The translations under genes were made by a program, and so were the position numbers. Positions 36,774-44,919 of a stretch of 64,000 nt of DNA are shown one piece after another. The stretch comes from Lacinutrix jangbogonensis. Lineage in GTDB: Bacteria > Bacteroidota > Bacteroidia > Flavobacteriales > Flavobacteriaceae. The stretch is from the NCBI RefSeq assembly GCF_000797445.1, contig NZ_JSWF01000025.1, forward strand, positions 276,879 to 340,878, in the 5' to 3' direction. Within the stretch, counting starts at the first letter, position 1. Every line of letters starts with the position of its first letter. The notes beneath the pieces were generated by a model. The model was not told the DNA's origin and did no database searches. It was given only the letters and a program-made list of their open reading frames with translations.

Positions 36774-37574
36774 ATGCTTAACAAACAAATAAACAGTACT
36801 CAAAACGCATTAGTAAAACAAATTGTTTTACTAAAAGAGAAATCTCGCGAACGTAAAAAAACGGGTTTATTTTTAATTGAAGGTGCTCGTGAAATTGAAT
36901 TAGCCATAAAAGGCAATTATACACTAAAAAGTATTTTGTTTTATGCTGAATTATTTTCTGCTGAAAATTTAAAAAACCTAGCTATTGATAATACTGAAAT
37001 TATAGAGATTAGTAAAGATGTCTATCAAAAAATAGCATATCGGGAAACAACAGAAGGTATTATTGCTATAGCTGAAAGTAAAGAAAACAGTATTAAAAAT
37101 TTAAATTTCAACAACAACAATCCACTAATTTTGGTTGCCGAAGCTCCTGAAAAACCAGGAAATATTGGAGCTATTTTACGTACAGCAGATGCTGCCAATG
37201 TTGATGCTGTAATTATTGCAAATCCAAAAACCGATTTATACAACCCAAACATAATACGTTCTAGCGTTGGTTGTGTGTTTACTAACCAAATTGCAACGGG
37301 CTCAACCAAGGATATAATTACCTTTTTAAAGACTAAAAAAATAAATATCTATTCTGCTATTCTACAAGAATCACAAGAGTATTACAAGCAAGATTATACC
37401 AAACCAACAGCTATTGTTGTTGGTACAGAAGCTACAGGACTTAGTGAAGCTTGGAGAGCAGCAGCAAAGCAAAATATTAGTATTCCAATGCAAGGTGCTA
37501 TAGATTCTATGAATGTTTCTGTTGCTGCAGGAGTTTTAATTTTTGAAGCGAAAAGACAACGTGATTTTAAATAA
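36774..37574 (+). CDS. TrmH/SpoU-family RNA 2'-O-methyltransferase
   Basis: The 266-residue product has an N-terminal substrate-binding domain (KSRERKKTGLFLIEGAREIELAI) and a C-terminal SPOUT domain. The SPOUT domain carries the three family motifs: PGNIGAILRTADAANVDAVII, IVVGTEATGLSEAW and ISIPMQGAIDSMNVSVAAGVLIFEA. It methylates ribose 2'-OH of a tRNA or rRNA nucleotide using S-adenosylmethionine; the exact target cannot be read from sequence. The length is normal. It is transcribed divergently from the T9SS surface gene and convergently with the choice-of-anchor L gene. Confidence 0.92.
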   Translation: MLNKQINSTQNALVKQIVLLKEKSRERKKTGLFLIEGAREIELAIKGNYTLKSILFYAELFSAENLKNLAIDNTEIIEISKDVYQKIAYRETTEGIIAIAESKENSIKNLNFNNNNPLILVAEAPEKPGNIGAILRTADAANVDAVIIANPKTDLYNPNIIRSSVGCVFTNQIATGSTKDIITFLKTKKINIYSAILQESQEYYKQDYTKPTAIVVGTEATGLSEAWRAAAKQNISIPMQGAIDSMNVSVAAGVLIFEAKRQRDFK

Positions 37575-37627
37575 AAAAAACAGCCTTTAGTTTACACTAA
37601 AAGCTATCAATCTATATACGTTAAAAT

Positions 37628-39010
37628 TTATTTAATAATTCTTCGAATTGTAGTTCCCTCATTAGAGATTAATTTTACTAGATAAACGCCTTGTAAATAG
37701 CTCTCAAAATTAATTCCCACCTTTCTAGTTGCTACTGTTGTTTGAGAAGTTACTAGTTGTCCTTGGATGTTATAGATTTCAACTCTAGTAATACTTTTAT
37801 TTTCATTATTAATAAATAATGTATTGGTAACAGGATTTGGATAAACTTCAACTTTAACTAAATCAAAATTTTAAACATCTAATAATGTAGCATCTGTAGC
37901 AATTTTAAAATCAATAGTAATACGTGTTCCTGTAAATGTATTTCTCATGTTCACATAAGTAGTCTCTAGTACTGATGTGTTTGTATAAGCTTCTGGATTG
38001 ACAATAGCATTTGTGTCTGCTTCTGCATCAGCTAAAGTGGTGTAATATTTAAAATCAAAAGAATAAATAGACGTATCTACACTTCCCAGCATTTGTGCTT
38101 CATTTATTCGTAAATTAAAAACAGAATTCCCATTATTATCTGTATCTTGAATTACAATATCACTTGGTTCTTGCTCCATAGTTGGCAAAGCTCCAAACGA
38201 ACTTCTTCTTACAAACAAAGCACTATCAAATAAATTATCTAAAGCATCAGCTATAACAATTTTAATGTTATAATTGTTACCAATTACTAAATCTCCCATA
38301 AGCATAAATACTTCGGTTTGTCCATTAAAATTTATAGAAGAATCTTGTGGTAACACAAAATCGGGATTTGCTGTTGCGCTAGTAGTATCATAATTATAGC
38401 GATCAAAATAAACTTCGTTATTAGGTGCACAACTATCGTTTCCTCCTCCACGAACATTTAATATAGAAATAGGTAATATTGTACCTGGTACTAATGCAAT
38501 ATTTGTTGATACTCCTGTTGTAATATCTGTTAAAATAAAGGCGAAAGTATCAGGGAATTGACATTCGAATATACCATATTCTTCAGAAGCTAAAATAAAA
38601 TCTAAACTTACAGCTTCTACTTGAGCAACAAAATCAAACTGAATAAAAGAAGCATTTCTAGTACTGTTAACTGCTGTTATAGTTTCAAGATCACTATCTC
38701 CAAACCATGACATACCTCCTTCATTAAGAATACTTGTATTTGGTCCTGGTATAGACAACACATTACCAGTACTTAACACAATACCTTGATTAAATGCTAT
38801 ATCGGCTCCATTAGAGTTAAAGGCCGCAAGACCATTAACACCGCCAAAATTGGTTCCTGTGCTTGTAATAAAATTAGAAGCCGGGAAATTTGGGTTACCA
38901 ATTAATTGATCTTCAATAAGCTCTTGAGACGTATAACTCTCATTTATAGATATTTGCGAAAAAGAATAATTAAAGGCTATTAAAAAAAATAAAAAAAATA
39001 TTTTCTTCAT
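37628..39010 (-). pseudogene. Choice-of-anchor L surface protein split from its T9SS sorting domain by an in-frame stop
   Basis: The first 379 codons (37871-39010) encode a signal peptide (MKKIFFLFFLIAFNYSFSQ) and a choice-of-anchor L domain (GIVLSTGNVLSIPGPN, FIQFDFVAQVEAVSLDFILASEEYG, FAFILTD, NYNIKIVIADALDNLFDSALFV). They are followed by a short Ig-like linker ending LLDV and TAA at 37871-37873. The same frame then continues NFDLVKVEVYPNPVTNTLFI, EIYNIQGQLV, YLQGVYLVKLIS and RRIIK to a TAA at 37628-37630. This is a complete T9SS type A sorting domain, in phase. A single AAA-to-TAA-type change explains the break. Unless the stop is read through, the product would reach the periplasm but could not be sorted by T9SS. 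Confidence 0.88.
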
Positions 39011-39097
39011 ACCTGAATAATTTATAGTTCAAAGATAATGAAATATCTTATTGATTATATTTGCCTAAAATTTAAACTCTCACATCTAATTCTATAA

Positions 39098-40330
39098 ATG
39101 ACCTCAACTACTCTATTCTCTATACTTATTGCTATTTTACTGATTAGTTTTTGCATCGATCAAATTTTAGATGCATTAAACGCTAAACATTATAACGATA
39201 CTATTCCTGAAGCATTAAACGATGTTTACGATACCGAAGAATACAAAAAATCTCAAGATTATAAGAAATGCAATTACAAGTTTTCAATACTAACGGCTAC
39301 TTTTTCTTTGATTACTACCTTGGCGTTCTTCTTTTTAGATGGCTTTGCTTTTATAGACGAATTAGCAAGAACATTTTCTTCAAATGAAATATTAATTACG
39401 CTTTTTTTCTTTGGTATCATCATGTTAGGAAGCGACATACTATCAACTCCATTCGAATATTATAAAACTTTTGTTATTGAAGAAAAATTCGGATTTAATA
39501 AAACCACGAAAAAACTTTTTGTACTCGATAAAATAAAAGGTTGGATGATGAGTATTGTTGTTGGTGGAGCAATATTAGCTTTATTAACTTGGTTTTACCA
39601 AACAACAGGAAACACTTTTTGGATGTATGCTTGGGCATTAATTGCAGTGTTTACATTATTTATGAATCTTTTTTACTCACGACTTATCGTCCCTTTATTT
39701 AACAAGCAAACACCTTTAGAATCAGGAAGTTTACGCGATGCTATTTCTAATTACGCTCAAAATGTTGGTTTTAATTTAGACAAGATTTTTGTTATCGATG
39801 GTTCTAAACGAAGTACAAAAGCGAATGCCTATTTTTCTGGTTTTGGCAGCGAAAAACGTGTTACGCTTTACGACACTTTAATTAATGATTTAGAAGAAGA
39901 AGAAATAGTAGCCGTTTTAGCTCACGAAGTTGGTCATTATAAAAAGAAACACATTATTTTTAACCTGGGAGCATCGTTACTTCTAATGGGTTTCACCTTA
40001 TATATTTTATCATTATTAATTTCTAATCCAGTTTTATCCGAGGCCTTAGGTGTCGCAAAACCTAGTTTTCATATTGGGCTCATTGCATTTGGCATTTTAT
40101 ACTCTCCAATATCTACACTTACAGGTTTAATTATGAATTGGTTTTCACGTAAATTTGAATACCAAGCCGATGACTATGCAAAAAACACATACAAAGCTGA
40201 ACCATTAATTACCTCACTTAAAAAATTATCTAAAAATAGTTTAAGCAATTTAACACCGCATCCAGCTTATGTATTTATGCATTATTCGCACCCTACGCTT
40301 TTGGAACGTTTTAGGAATTTGAGACAGTAA
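39098..40330 (+). CDS. M48 family (Ste24-like) membrane metalloprotease
   Basis: The 410-residue product has several membrane spans, the zinc motif AVLAHEVGHYKKKH, and downstream FEYQADDYAK with the third zinc ligand Glu. The LYDTLINDLEEEEIVAVLAHE region and the C-terminal HPTLLERFRNL are typical of the CAAX prenyl protease 1 (Ste24) group. Bacterial members act in membrane protein quality control rather than prenylation. A TATATTTG box at 39056-39063 lies 34 bases before the start. It is divergent from the choice-of-anchor L gene. Confidence 0.93.
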   Translation: MTSTTLFSILIAILLISFCIDQILDALNAKHYNDTIPEALNDVYDTEEYKKSQDYKKCNYKFSILTATFSLITTLAFFFLDGFAFIDELARTFSSNEILITLFFFGIIMLGSDILSTPFEYYKTFVIEEKFGFNKTTKKLFVLDKIKGWMMSIVVGGAILALLTWFYQTTGNTFWMYAWALIAVFTLFMNLFYSRLIVPLFNKQTPLESGSLRDAISNYAQNVGFNLDKIFVIDGSKRSTKANAYFSGFGSEKRVTLYDTLINDLEEEEIVAVLAHEVGHYKKKHIIFNLGASLLLMGFTLYILSLLISNPVLSEALGVAKPSFHIGLIAFGILYSPISTLTGLIMNWFSRKFEYQADDYAKNTYKAEPLITSLKKLSKNSLSNLTPHPAYVFMHYSHPTLLERFRNLRQ

Positions 40331-40461
40331 AGGCTCTTCTCTTTGTTAAAAAAATAGACTAACTTCGTTTAATTCCAAATTTGAAACACTTGTACTGAAC
40401 TTGTTTTAGTATGAATTAGATTTGGTCACTCTATAAGTTGGACACCAATTAAGACAAGACT

Positions 40462-41457
40462 ATGCTAAAAGACAGAATAGATAATTACAAAAAATTAGAG
40501 AGCCTAAGAAATTCAAAAGTACTTGTGTATTGCACAAGCGACAGACCAAAAGCAGAAACGAGTATAGGAAGCGATATCCTTGCGCCTTTTGCAGACCATT
40601 TGGATAAAATTGGAGATGTAGATAAAATTACTTTATTCCTATATTCTAATGGTGGCAATACATTGGCTGGATGGAGTTTGGCCAATTTAATTAGAAGTTA
40701 TTGTAAAGATTTTGAAGTTATTGTTCCTTTTAAATGCCAAAGTGCAGCGACATTAATAAGTCTTGCTGCCAATAGAATTGTAATGACAAAACAAGCAACT
40801 CTAGGTCCAATAGACCCTAGCACGAATGGACATATGAATCCTGAAGCCACTATTAATGGAAAAAAAATAAAAGTTCCTGTAAGTGTAGAACACATTAATG
40901 GCTATCTTGAAATGGCAAAAAACGATTTCAATATTACAAACTCTGAAGATTTAAGTACTATTTATTTAAAGTTAAGCGATAAAATACACCCACTTTCTTT
41001 AGGGCATGTATACAAATCGAGAGCACAAATACAAATGCTTGCTGAAAAATTATTAAAAAATCACGAAATTGAAGCAGAGAACATACCAAAAGTGATAAAC
41101 TTTTTATGCTCAGACTCTGGTAGTCATGATTATACAATATATAGAAAAGAAGCAAAAGAAGCATTAGGCTTAAACATTGAAAACCCTGACGAAGCTCTTA
41201 ATACTGTAATTAAAGATATTTATAAAGATATTGAAAGTGAAATGGAATTAAGAGTTCCTTTTAATCCAAATATATTATTAGCAACTGCTAATCCTTATAA
41301 TTACTCAATGAGACGTGCTTTAATTGAAAGCACAGAAGGTGGATGTGATGTTTTCTTAAGTCAAGGTTCTTTAGCGGTTCAAAGTTCACAAAATGGACAA
41401 ATAGCAGTAAAAGACAATAGAGTTTTTGAAACTTGGAAACACGAAAATTTAGTTTAA
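40462..41457 (+). CDS. SDH-family Clp-fold serine proteinase
   Basis: The 331-residue product has a Clp/crotonase fold. ITLFLYSNGGNTLAGWSLANLIR corresponds to the oxyanion-hole region, VPFKCQSAATLISLAANRIVM contains the probable nucleophile Ser, and ATLGPIDPSTNG follows. These match the serine dehydrogenase proteinase (SDH) family, soluble relatives of SppA. The product has no signal peptide, so it is cytoplasmic. Adjacent genes are a convergent VanX-like dipeptidase and the M48 protease, with no obvious partner. Role unknown; related genes are sometimes found in accessory loci. Confidence 0.85.
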   Translation: MLKDRIDNYKKLESLRNSKVLVYCTSDRPKAETSIGSDILAPFADHLDKIGDVDKITLFLYSNGGNTLAGWSLANLIRSYCKDFEVIVPFKCQSAATLISLAANRIVMTKQATLGPIDPSTNGHMNPEATINGKKIKVPVSVEHINGYLEMAKNDFNITNSEDLSTIYLKLSDKIHPLSLGHVYKSRAQIQMLAEKLLKNHEIEAENIPKVINFLCSDSGSHDYTIYRKEAKEALGLNIENPDEALNTVIKDIYKDIESEMELRVPFNPNILLATANPYNYSMRRALIESTEGGCDVFLSQGSLAVQSSQNGQIAVKDNRVFETWKHENLV

Positions 41458-41488
41458 GCTTACAGAAACCAGCAAACAAAAAACTTAA

Positions 41489-42154
41489 CTACTCTACTAA
41501 AAAATCAAAATAGTGATTAGGATAAGGTTCCCCTCTTAAAGTAAAATGCCACCATTCTTGAGCGTAATTTCTAAAGCCATTATTAAGCATAACGGCTTGT
41601 AAAGCTTGTCTGTTTTTTGCTTGTTCTTTTGTTAAATTGGTATTAGCAACCCAAGATTCACGGCCAAAAAAATCGTAAGGTGAGCCCATATCAAGTTCCG
41701 CTCCTGTTCTTAAATTCACAATAGTAACATCTAAAGTACTGCCACTACTATGTCGTGACTTAGAAGCTATATAACCTTCTATAAATAAGTTCTTCTTAGC
41801 TACTCTTGGATAAAACTGTTGTTTCATCAAAGTGTCATTCACCACTTTTGCCCAACGTACAAAATGGTTTACCGCTCGTTGTGGTCTATATCCATCATAA
41901 ATTTTAATAGATAAGTGTTGTTTTTCCAATTCTGTTTGCACCTTTTTTAAGGCCACTGCAGTTTGTTTAGTCATTATAGCAACATTTGCATTATAACCCT
42001 CTATAGTTTCACCAACAAAATTAGTATCGCCGCAATATTGCAAATCAACGAGTATAGAAGGTATTTCGGTTTTAGCATACACAAAACCTTCCGGCAATTG
42101 AGCAAAAGCTAGCACTGAATATAATGTTATTAAAAAGCTAAAAATAAATCTCAT
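41489..42154 (-). CDS. M15 family D-alanyl-D-alanine dipeptidase (VanX/DdpX-like)
   Basis: The 221-residue product has a signal peptide (MRFIFSFLITLYSVLAFAQ). The M15D motifs are present: YDGYRPQRAV, SRHSSGSTLDVTIV with the zinc His and Asp, DMGSPYDFFGRES, and EWWHFTL with the catalytic Glu and last zinc His. It cleaves D-Ala-D-Ala in the periplasm, a peptidoglycan recycling role. Without vanH and vanA neighbours there is no reason to infer glycopeptide resistance. Confidence 0.92.
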   Translation of the reverse strand: MRFIFSFLITLYSVLAFAQLPEGFVYAKTEIPSILVDLQYCGDTNFVGETIEGYNANVAIMTKQTAVALKKVQTELEKQHLSIKIYDGYRPQRAVNHFVRWAKVVNDTLMKQQFYPRVAKKNLFIEGYIASKSRHSSGSTLDVTIVNLRTGAELDMGSPYDFFGRESWVANTNLTKEQAKNRQALQAVMLNNGFRNYAQEWWHFTLRGEPYPNHYFDFLVE

Positions 42155-42198
42155 AGTACAGAATTTATAAGCTAATTTAGAGAAATATTTATTTATCT

Positions 42199-42552
42199 AT
42201 GGTATATCCTTGGCATCTTTGTCTAATGGCAACGCTCTATATTTTTGCTGGCTTAATGCATTTTATTAAACCAGAAATCTATTTACGGGTAATGCCTCTT
42301 TATTTACCACAACATAAACGGCTTGTAGTTCTTAGCGGTATTGCCGAAATAATTTTAGGAATTGGCTTATGCATTCCCGTTCTTAAAACCGTTTCTATCT
42401 ATGCTATAATAGCAATGTTAGTTGTGTTTTTATTAATACACTATTATATGTTAACTAGCGAAAAAGCATCCACTGGTATTCCAAAATGGATACTATTATT
42501 TCGTATTCCACTGCAGTTTGGATTAATGTATTGGGCTTATTATTATCTTTAA
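42199..42552 (+). CDS. DoxX-like small membrane protein
   Basis: The 117-residue product has four spans. The sequence FAGLMHFIKPEIYLRVMPLYLPQHKRLVVLSGIAEIILGIGL (key residues FAG, HF, PEIY, MP, SGIAEIILG) is characteristic of the DoxX/MauE-like family. The function of these proteins in flavobacteria is unknown. It is divergent from the dipeptidase gene and lies 15 bases before the AlkB-like gene, so the two are co-transcribed. Confidence 0.85.
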   Translation: MVYPWHLCLMATLYIFAGLMHFIKPEIYLRVMPLYLPQHKRLVVLSGIAEIILGIGLCIPVLKTVSIYAIIAMLVVFLLIHYYMLTSEKASTGIPKWILLFRIPLQFGLMYWAYYYL

Positions 42553-42567
42553 ATTAATTAATAGTAT

Positions 42568-43164
42568 ATGTTTCCTTCAGAAGAAATACCACTCAATCTA
42601 CCAGATTCGAATATTAGTTATTTTCCTAATTTCTTTTCTGAAGTTGAAGCCAAAGCATTTTTTAATGCTATTTTAAATGAAACCAATTGGCAGCAAGATG
42701 ATATTAAAGTATTTGGAAAAACCTATGCTCAGCCTAGATTAACAGCCCTTTTTGCTAATAACAAAAACCCGTACAGTTATTCTAACATTACAATGCATCC
42801 TGAAGTGTTTACTGATGAATTATTAGAAATAAAATCTAAAATAGAAACAAAAACTAACACTATTTTTACTAGTTGCCTGGCGAATTTATATAGAGATGGA
42901 AACGATAGTAATGGTTGGCACGCAGACAATGAAAAGGAGTTAGGTGAAAATCCAATTATAGCATCTGTTACGTTTGGAGCAGCACGCTATTTTAATTTAA
43001 AACATAAAAATAACAAGAATTTAAAACAAAAATTGCTATTAGAAAATGGAAGCCTATTGTTAATGCAAGGCAAAACGCAACACTATTGGTTACATCAAAT
43101 AGCAAAGACAAAAAAAGAGGTAAAACCCAGAATTAACCTAACGTTTAGGGTTATACCAAATTAG
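42568..43164 (+). CDS. AlkB-like 2-oxoglutarate/Fe(II) dioxygenase
   Basis: The 198-residue product has the AlkB-family iron site: GWHADNEKELG with the HxD motif, a distal His in KTQHYWLHQI, and the 2-oxoglutarate-binding Arg in RINLTFRVI. NLYRDGNDSNGWHADNE and ASVTFGAARYFNLKH are also typical. Such enzymes repair alkylated bases in DNA or RNA by oxidative demethylation. The gene shares an operon with the DoxX-like gene and ends at a weak terminator. Confidence 0.93.
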   Translation: MFPSEEIPLNLPDSNISYFPNFFSEVEAKAFFNAILNETNWQQDDIKVFGKTYAQPRLTALFANNKNPYSYSNITMHPEVFTDELLEIKSKIETKTNTIFTSCLANLYRDGNDSNGWHADNEKELGENPIIASVTFGAARYFNLKHKNNKNLKQKLLLENGSLLLMQGKTQHYWLHQIAKTKKEVKPRINLTFRVIPN

Positions 43165-43202
43165 CTGTAAAATACTATTGTACGTTAAATTTGGGCCACA
43201 AA

Positions 43203-43230
43203 AAAACCAAAGTCCCTCAACTTCGGTTTT
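43203..43230 (+). terminator. Probable terminator after the AlkB-like gene
   Basis: The stem AAAACC-AAGT / ACTT-GGTTTT carries one internal mismatch and a 6-base loop, 38 bases after the stop. Confidence 0.6.
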
Positions 43231-43529
43231 ATGTATTTACAATTTATTTAGATTAGATTTAGGTTTACTATATCAATTAAAAGCGATGCAAATATTAATT
43301 AATCCAAACTACTAAAAAGAATACTTCTTAGTGCATGATAAATATAGAATAGTTTTTCAACTTAGAAGTATAAGTCTATATATTTTCGATTAAACACATA
43401 AAACAGGCTATCAAATAACTCTTTAGCATAAAATAAAAACAACTTCATCTTCAATATTTAAATGTAAATTTGCGTTAAGCAGTTATAAATTGTATTCATT
43501 TTGTAAATTATAGTTAAAATAGATATATC
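43231..43529. other. Intergenic region with a possible gene fragment
   Basis: One plus-strand frame reads LYQLKAMQILINPNY, a stop, then KEYFLVHDKYRIVFQLRSIS followed by LYIFD and TAA (about 43268-43394). The segment with HDKYRIVFQL is faintly like a RelE/ParE-type toxin strand, but it is too short and interrupted to assign. The end of the region carries the promoter box of the next gene. Confidence 0.3.
43465..43472 (+). promoter_or_regulatory. -7 box for the alpha/beta hydrolase gene
   Basis: TAAATTTG fits TAnnTTTG and lies 57 bases before the ATG. No TTG element was found at the expected spacing. Confidence 0.4.
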
Positions 43530-44453
43530 ATGAAATTAAAGTTTTTAATTATTTTATTGTTTGTTGGGAGCATAACTTTTGCTCAAGAAAAAAATTATAC
43601 AGCTCAAGAAGTTACTATAAACAAACTGATTGATGGCACATTACTAACGCCCAATACTATTAAAAAACCTAATCTGATCATTATTATTGCTGGTTCTGGA
43701 CCAACAGATCGCGATGGTAATCAGAATTTTCTAAAATCAAATTCTCTTAAAAAATTAGCCCAAGCACTTTCAGCTAAAGCTATAGCAACCTTTCGTTACG
43801 ATAAGCGTATAGTTAAACAAATAAGAAACAGAAATATAGATAAAAATATGATGTTTGATGATTTTGTAGTAGACGCGAAATCTGTTGTTAATTATTTTAA
43901 AGATTCTAAAAAGTATAACAAAATATACATTGCTGGCCATAGTCAAGGCAGTTTGGTTGGTATGCTCGCTTCAAAAAATAATGCCTACGGTTTTATATCG
44001 CTAGCAGGTGCAGGACAATCTATAGACAAGGTTATTATTGAGCAAGTAGAAAAAACAGCACCAATGTATTTAGAAGACACTAAACGTGTTTTTAAAGTTT
44101 TAGAAGGTGGTAAAACCACTGCTAAATTCCCTCCTGCTTTGGCAAGTGTTTTCAATCTAGAAGTACAACCGTTTATTGCTAATTGGATGTCTTATAACCC
44201 TAAAGTTGAAATTAAAAAATTAAACATGCCAATACTTATTATTAATGGCACAAAAGATTTACAAGTTTCTGAAGCTGAAGCGAAACTTCTTAAAGAAGCA
44301 TCACCTCACGCAGCCTTAAAAATTATAGATAAAATGAATCATATTTTAGTACCAATAGAAGGTGATAATTTAGAGAATTCTAAATCCTATAATGAAACTT
44401 CTAGAAAATTATCTCCTGAGCTTATAGAAGCTATTATTGATTTTATGGAATAA
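43530..44453 (+). CDS. Exported alpha/beta hydrolase
   Basis: The 307-residue product has a signal peptide (MKLKFLIILLFVGSITFAQ). The hydrolase fold shows LIIIIAGSGPTDRDGN as an oxyanion region, YIAGHSQGSLVG with the nucleophile Ser, INGTKDLQV with the acid Asp, and MNHILVP with the catalytic His. It belongs to the dienelactone-hydrolase/acyl-esterase type. It acts in the periplasm on an unknown ester or peptide. It is followed by its own terminator and a duplicated intergenic block. Confidence 0.9.
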   Translation: MKLKFLIILLFVGSITFAQEKNYTAQEVTINKLIDGTLLTPNTIKKPNLIIIIAGSGPTDRDGNQNFLKSNSLKKLAQALSAKAIATFRYDKRIVKQIRNRNIDKNMMFDDFVVDAKSVVNYFKDSKKYNKIYIAGHSQGSLVGMLASKNNAYGFISLAGAGQSIDKVIIEQVEKTAPMYLEDTKRVFKVLEGGKTTAKFPPALASVFNLEVQPFIANWMSYNPKVEIKKLNMPILIINGTKDLQVSEAEAKLLKEASPHAALKIIDKMNHILVPIEGDNLENSKSYNETSRKLSPELIEAIIDFME

Positions 44454-44473
44454 ACTATGTCTTAAATATAATT

Positions 44474-44499
44474 AAAGACTCGTAAAATTGTGAGTCTTT
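44474..44499 (+). terminator. Terminator after the alpha/beta hydrolase gene
   Basis: AAAGACTC pairs with GAGTCTTT around a 10-base loop, followed by a T-rich stretch, 20 bases after the stop. Confidence 0.7.
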
Positions 44500-44518
44500 C
44501 TTATTTTCAATTTTGGCC

Positions 44519-44667
44519 AATAGAAAAAGCGCCTTAAAAAGACGCTTTTTCATACTAACCAACCAAAAATATGATAATTACTACTCTTATTTTAAAGTAA
44601 CCACACTCTAAAATAGTCACTGTAGTAATTACTAGTTTTGTTTCAATTAACGTGCCAAAGTTTGTTT
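44519..44667. repeat. 149-bp intergenic direct repeat, copy 1
   Basis: This block and 44716-44864 are near-identical, with the same length and the same strand. Each begins with a terminator-like hairpin (AAAAAGCG-CTT / AAG-CGCTTTTT). A second potential stem follows, here TAATTACTAC at 44576-44585 with GTAGTAATTA at 44622-44631. It contains no open frame. The region 44454-44919 holds only this pair of repeats and the preceding terminator. Confidence 0.85.
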
Positions 44668-44715
44668 GTAGTATTTATGGCATATTATTTTATGAAACAT
44701 TTCACATTTGCTATA

Positions 44716-44864
44716 AATAGAAAAAGCGCCTTAAAAAGACGCTTTTTCATACTAACCAACCAAAAATATGGTAATTACCACTCTTAATTTAAAGTAACCA
44801 CACTCTAAAATAGTCATTGCAGTAATTACAATTTATATTCCAAATAACGTGCCAAAGTTTGTTT
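44716..44864. repeat. 149-bp intergenic direct repeat, copy 2
   Basis: Second copy, 197 bases downstream of the first and 55 bases upstream of the DUF819 start codon. The second stem is conserved as GTAATTAC / GTAATTAC despite substitutions in its outer pairs. The copies differ by scattered point changes, so the duplication is not brand new. Confidence 0.85.
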
Positions 44865-44919
44865 CGTACTTTTTTTTATCCTGTTTTAATTTGGTATTTT
44901 GCAATGAAATACGACTTAT

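Noticed and set aside
40462..41457. Defence-system effector based on the Clp-fold serine proteinase
   Set aside because: The neighbours are ordinary proteases and housekeeping genes, and no sensor or nucleotide-signal gene is present.
41489..42154. Glycopeptide-resistance locus (VanX-like gene)
   Set aside because: No vanH or vanA gene or sensor pair is nearby; single VanX/DdpX-like dipeptidases are common in flavobacteria.
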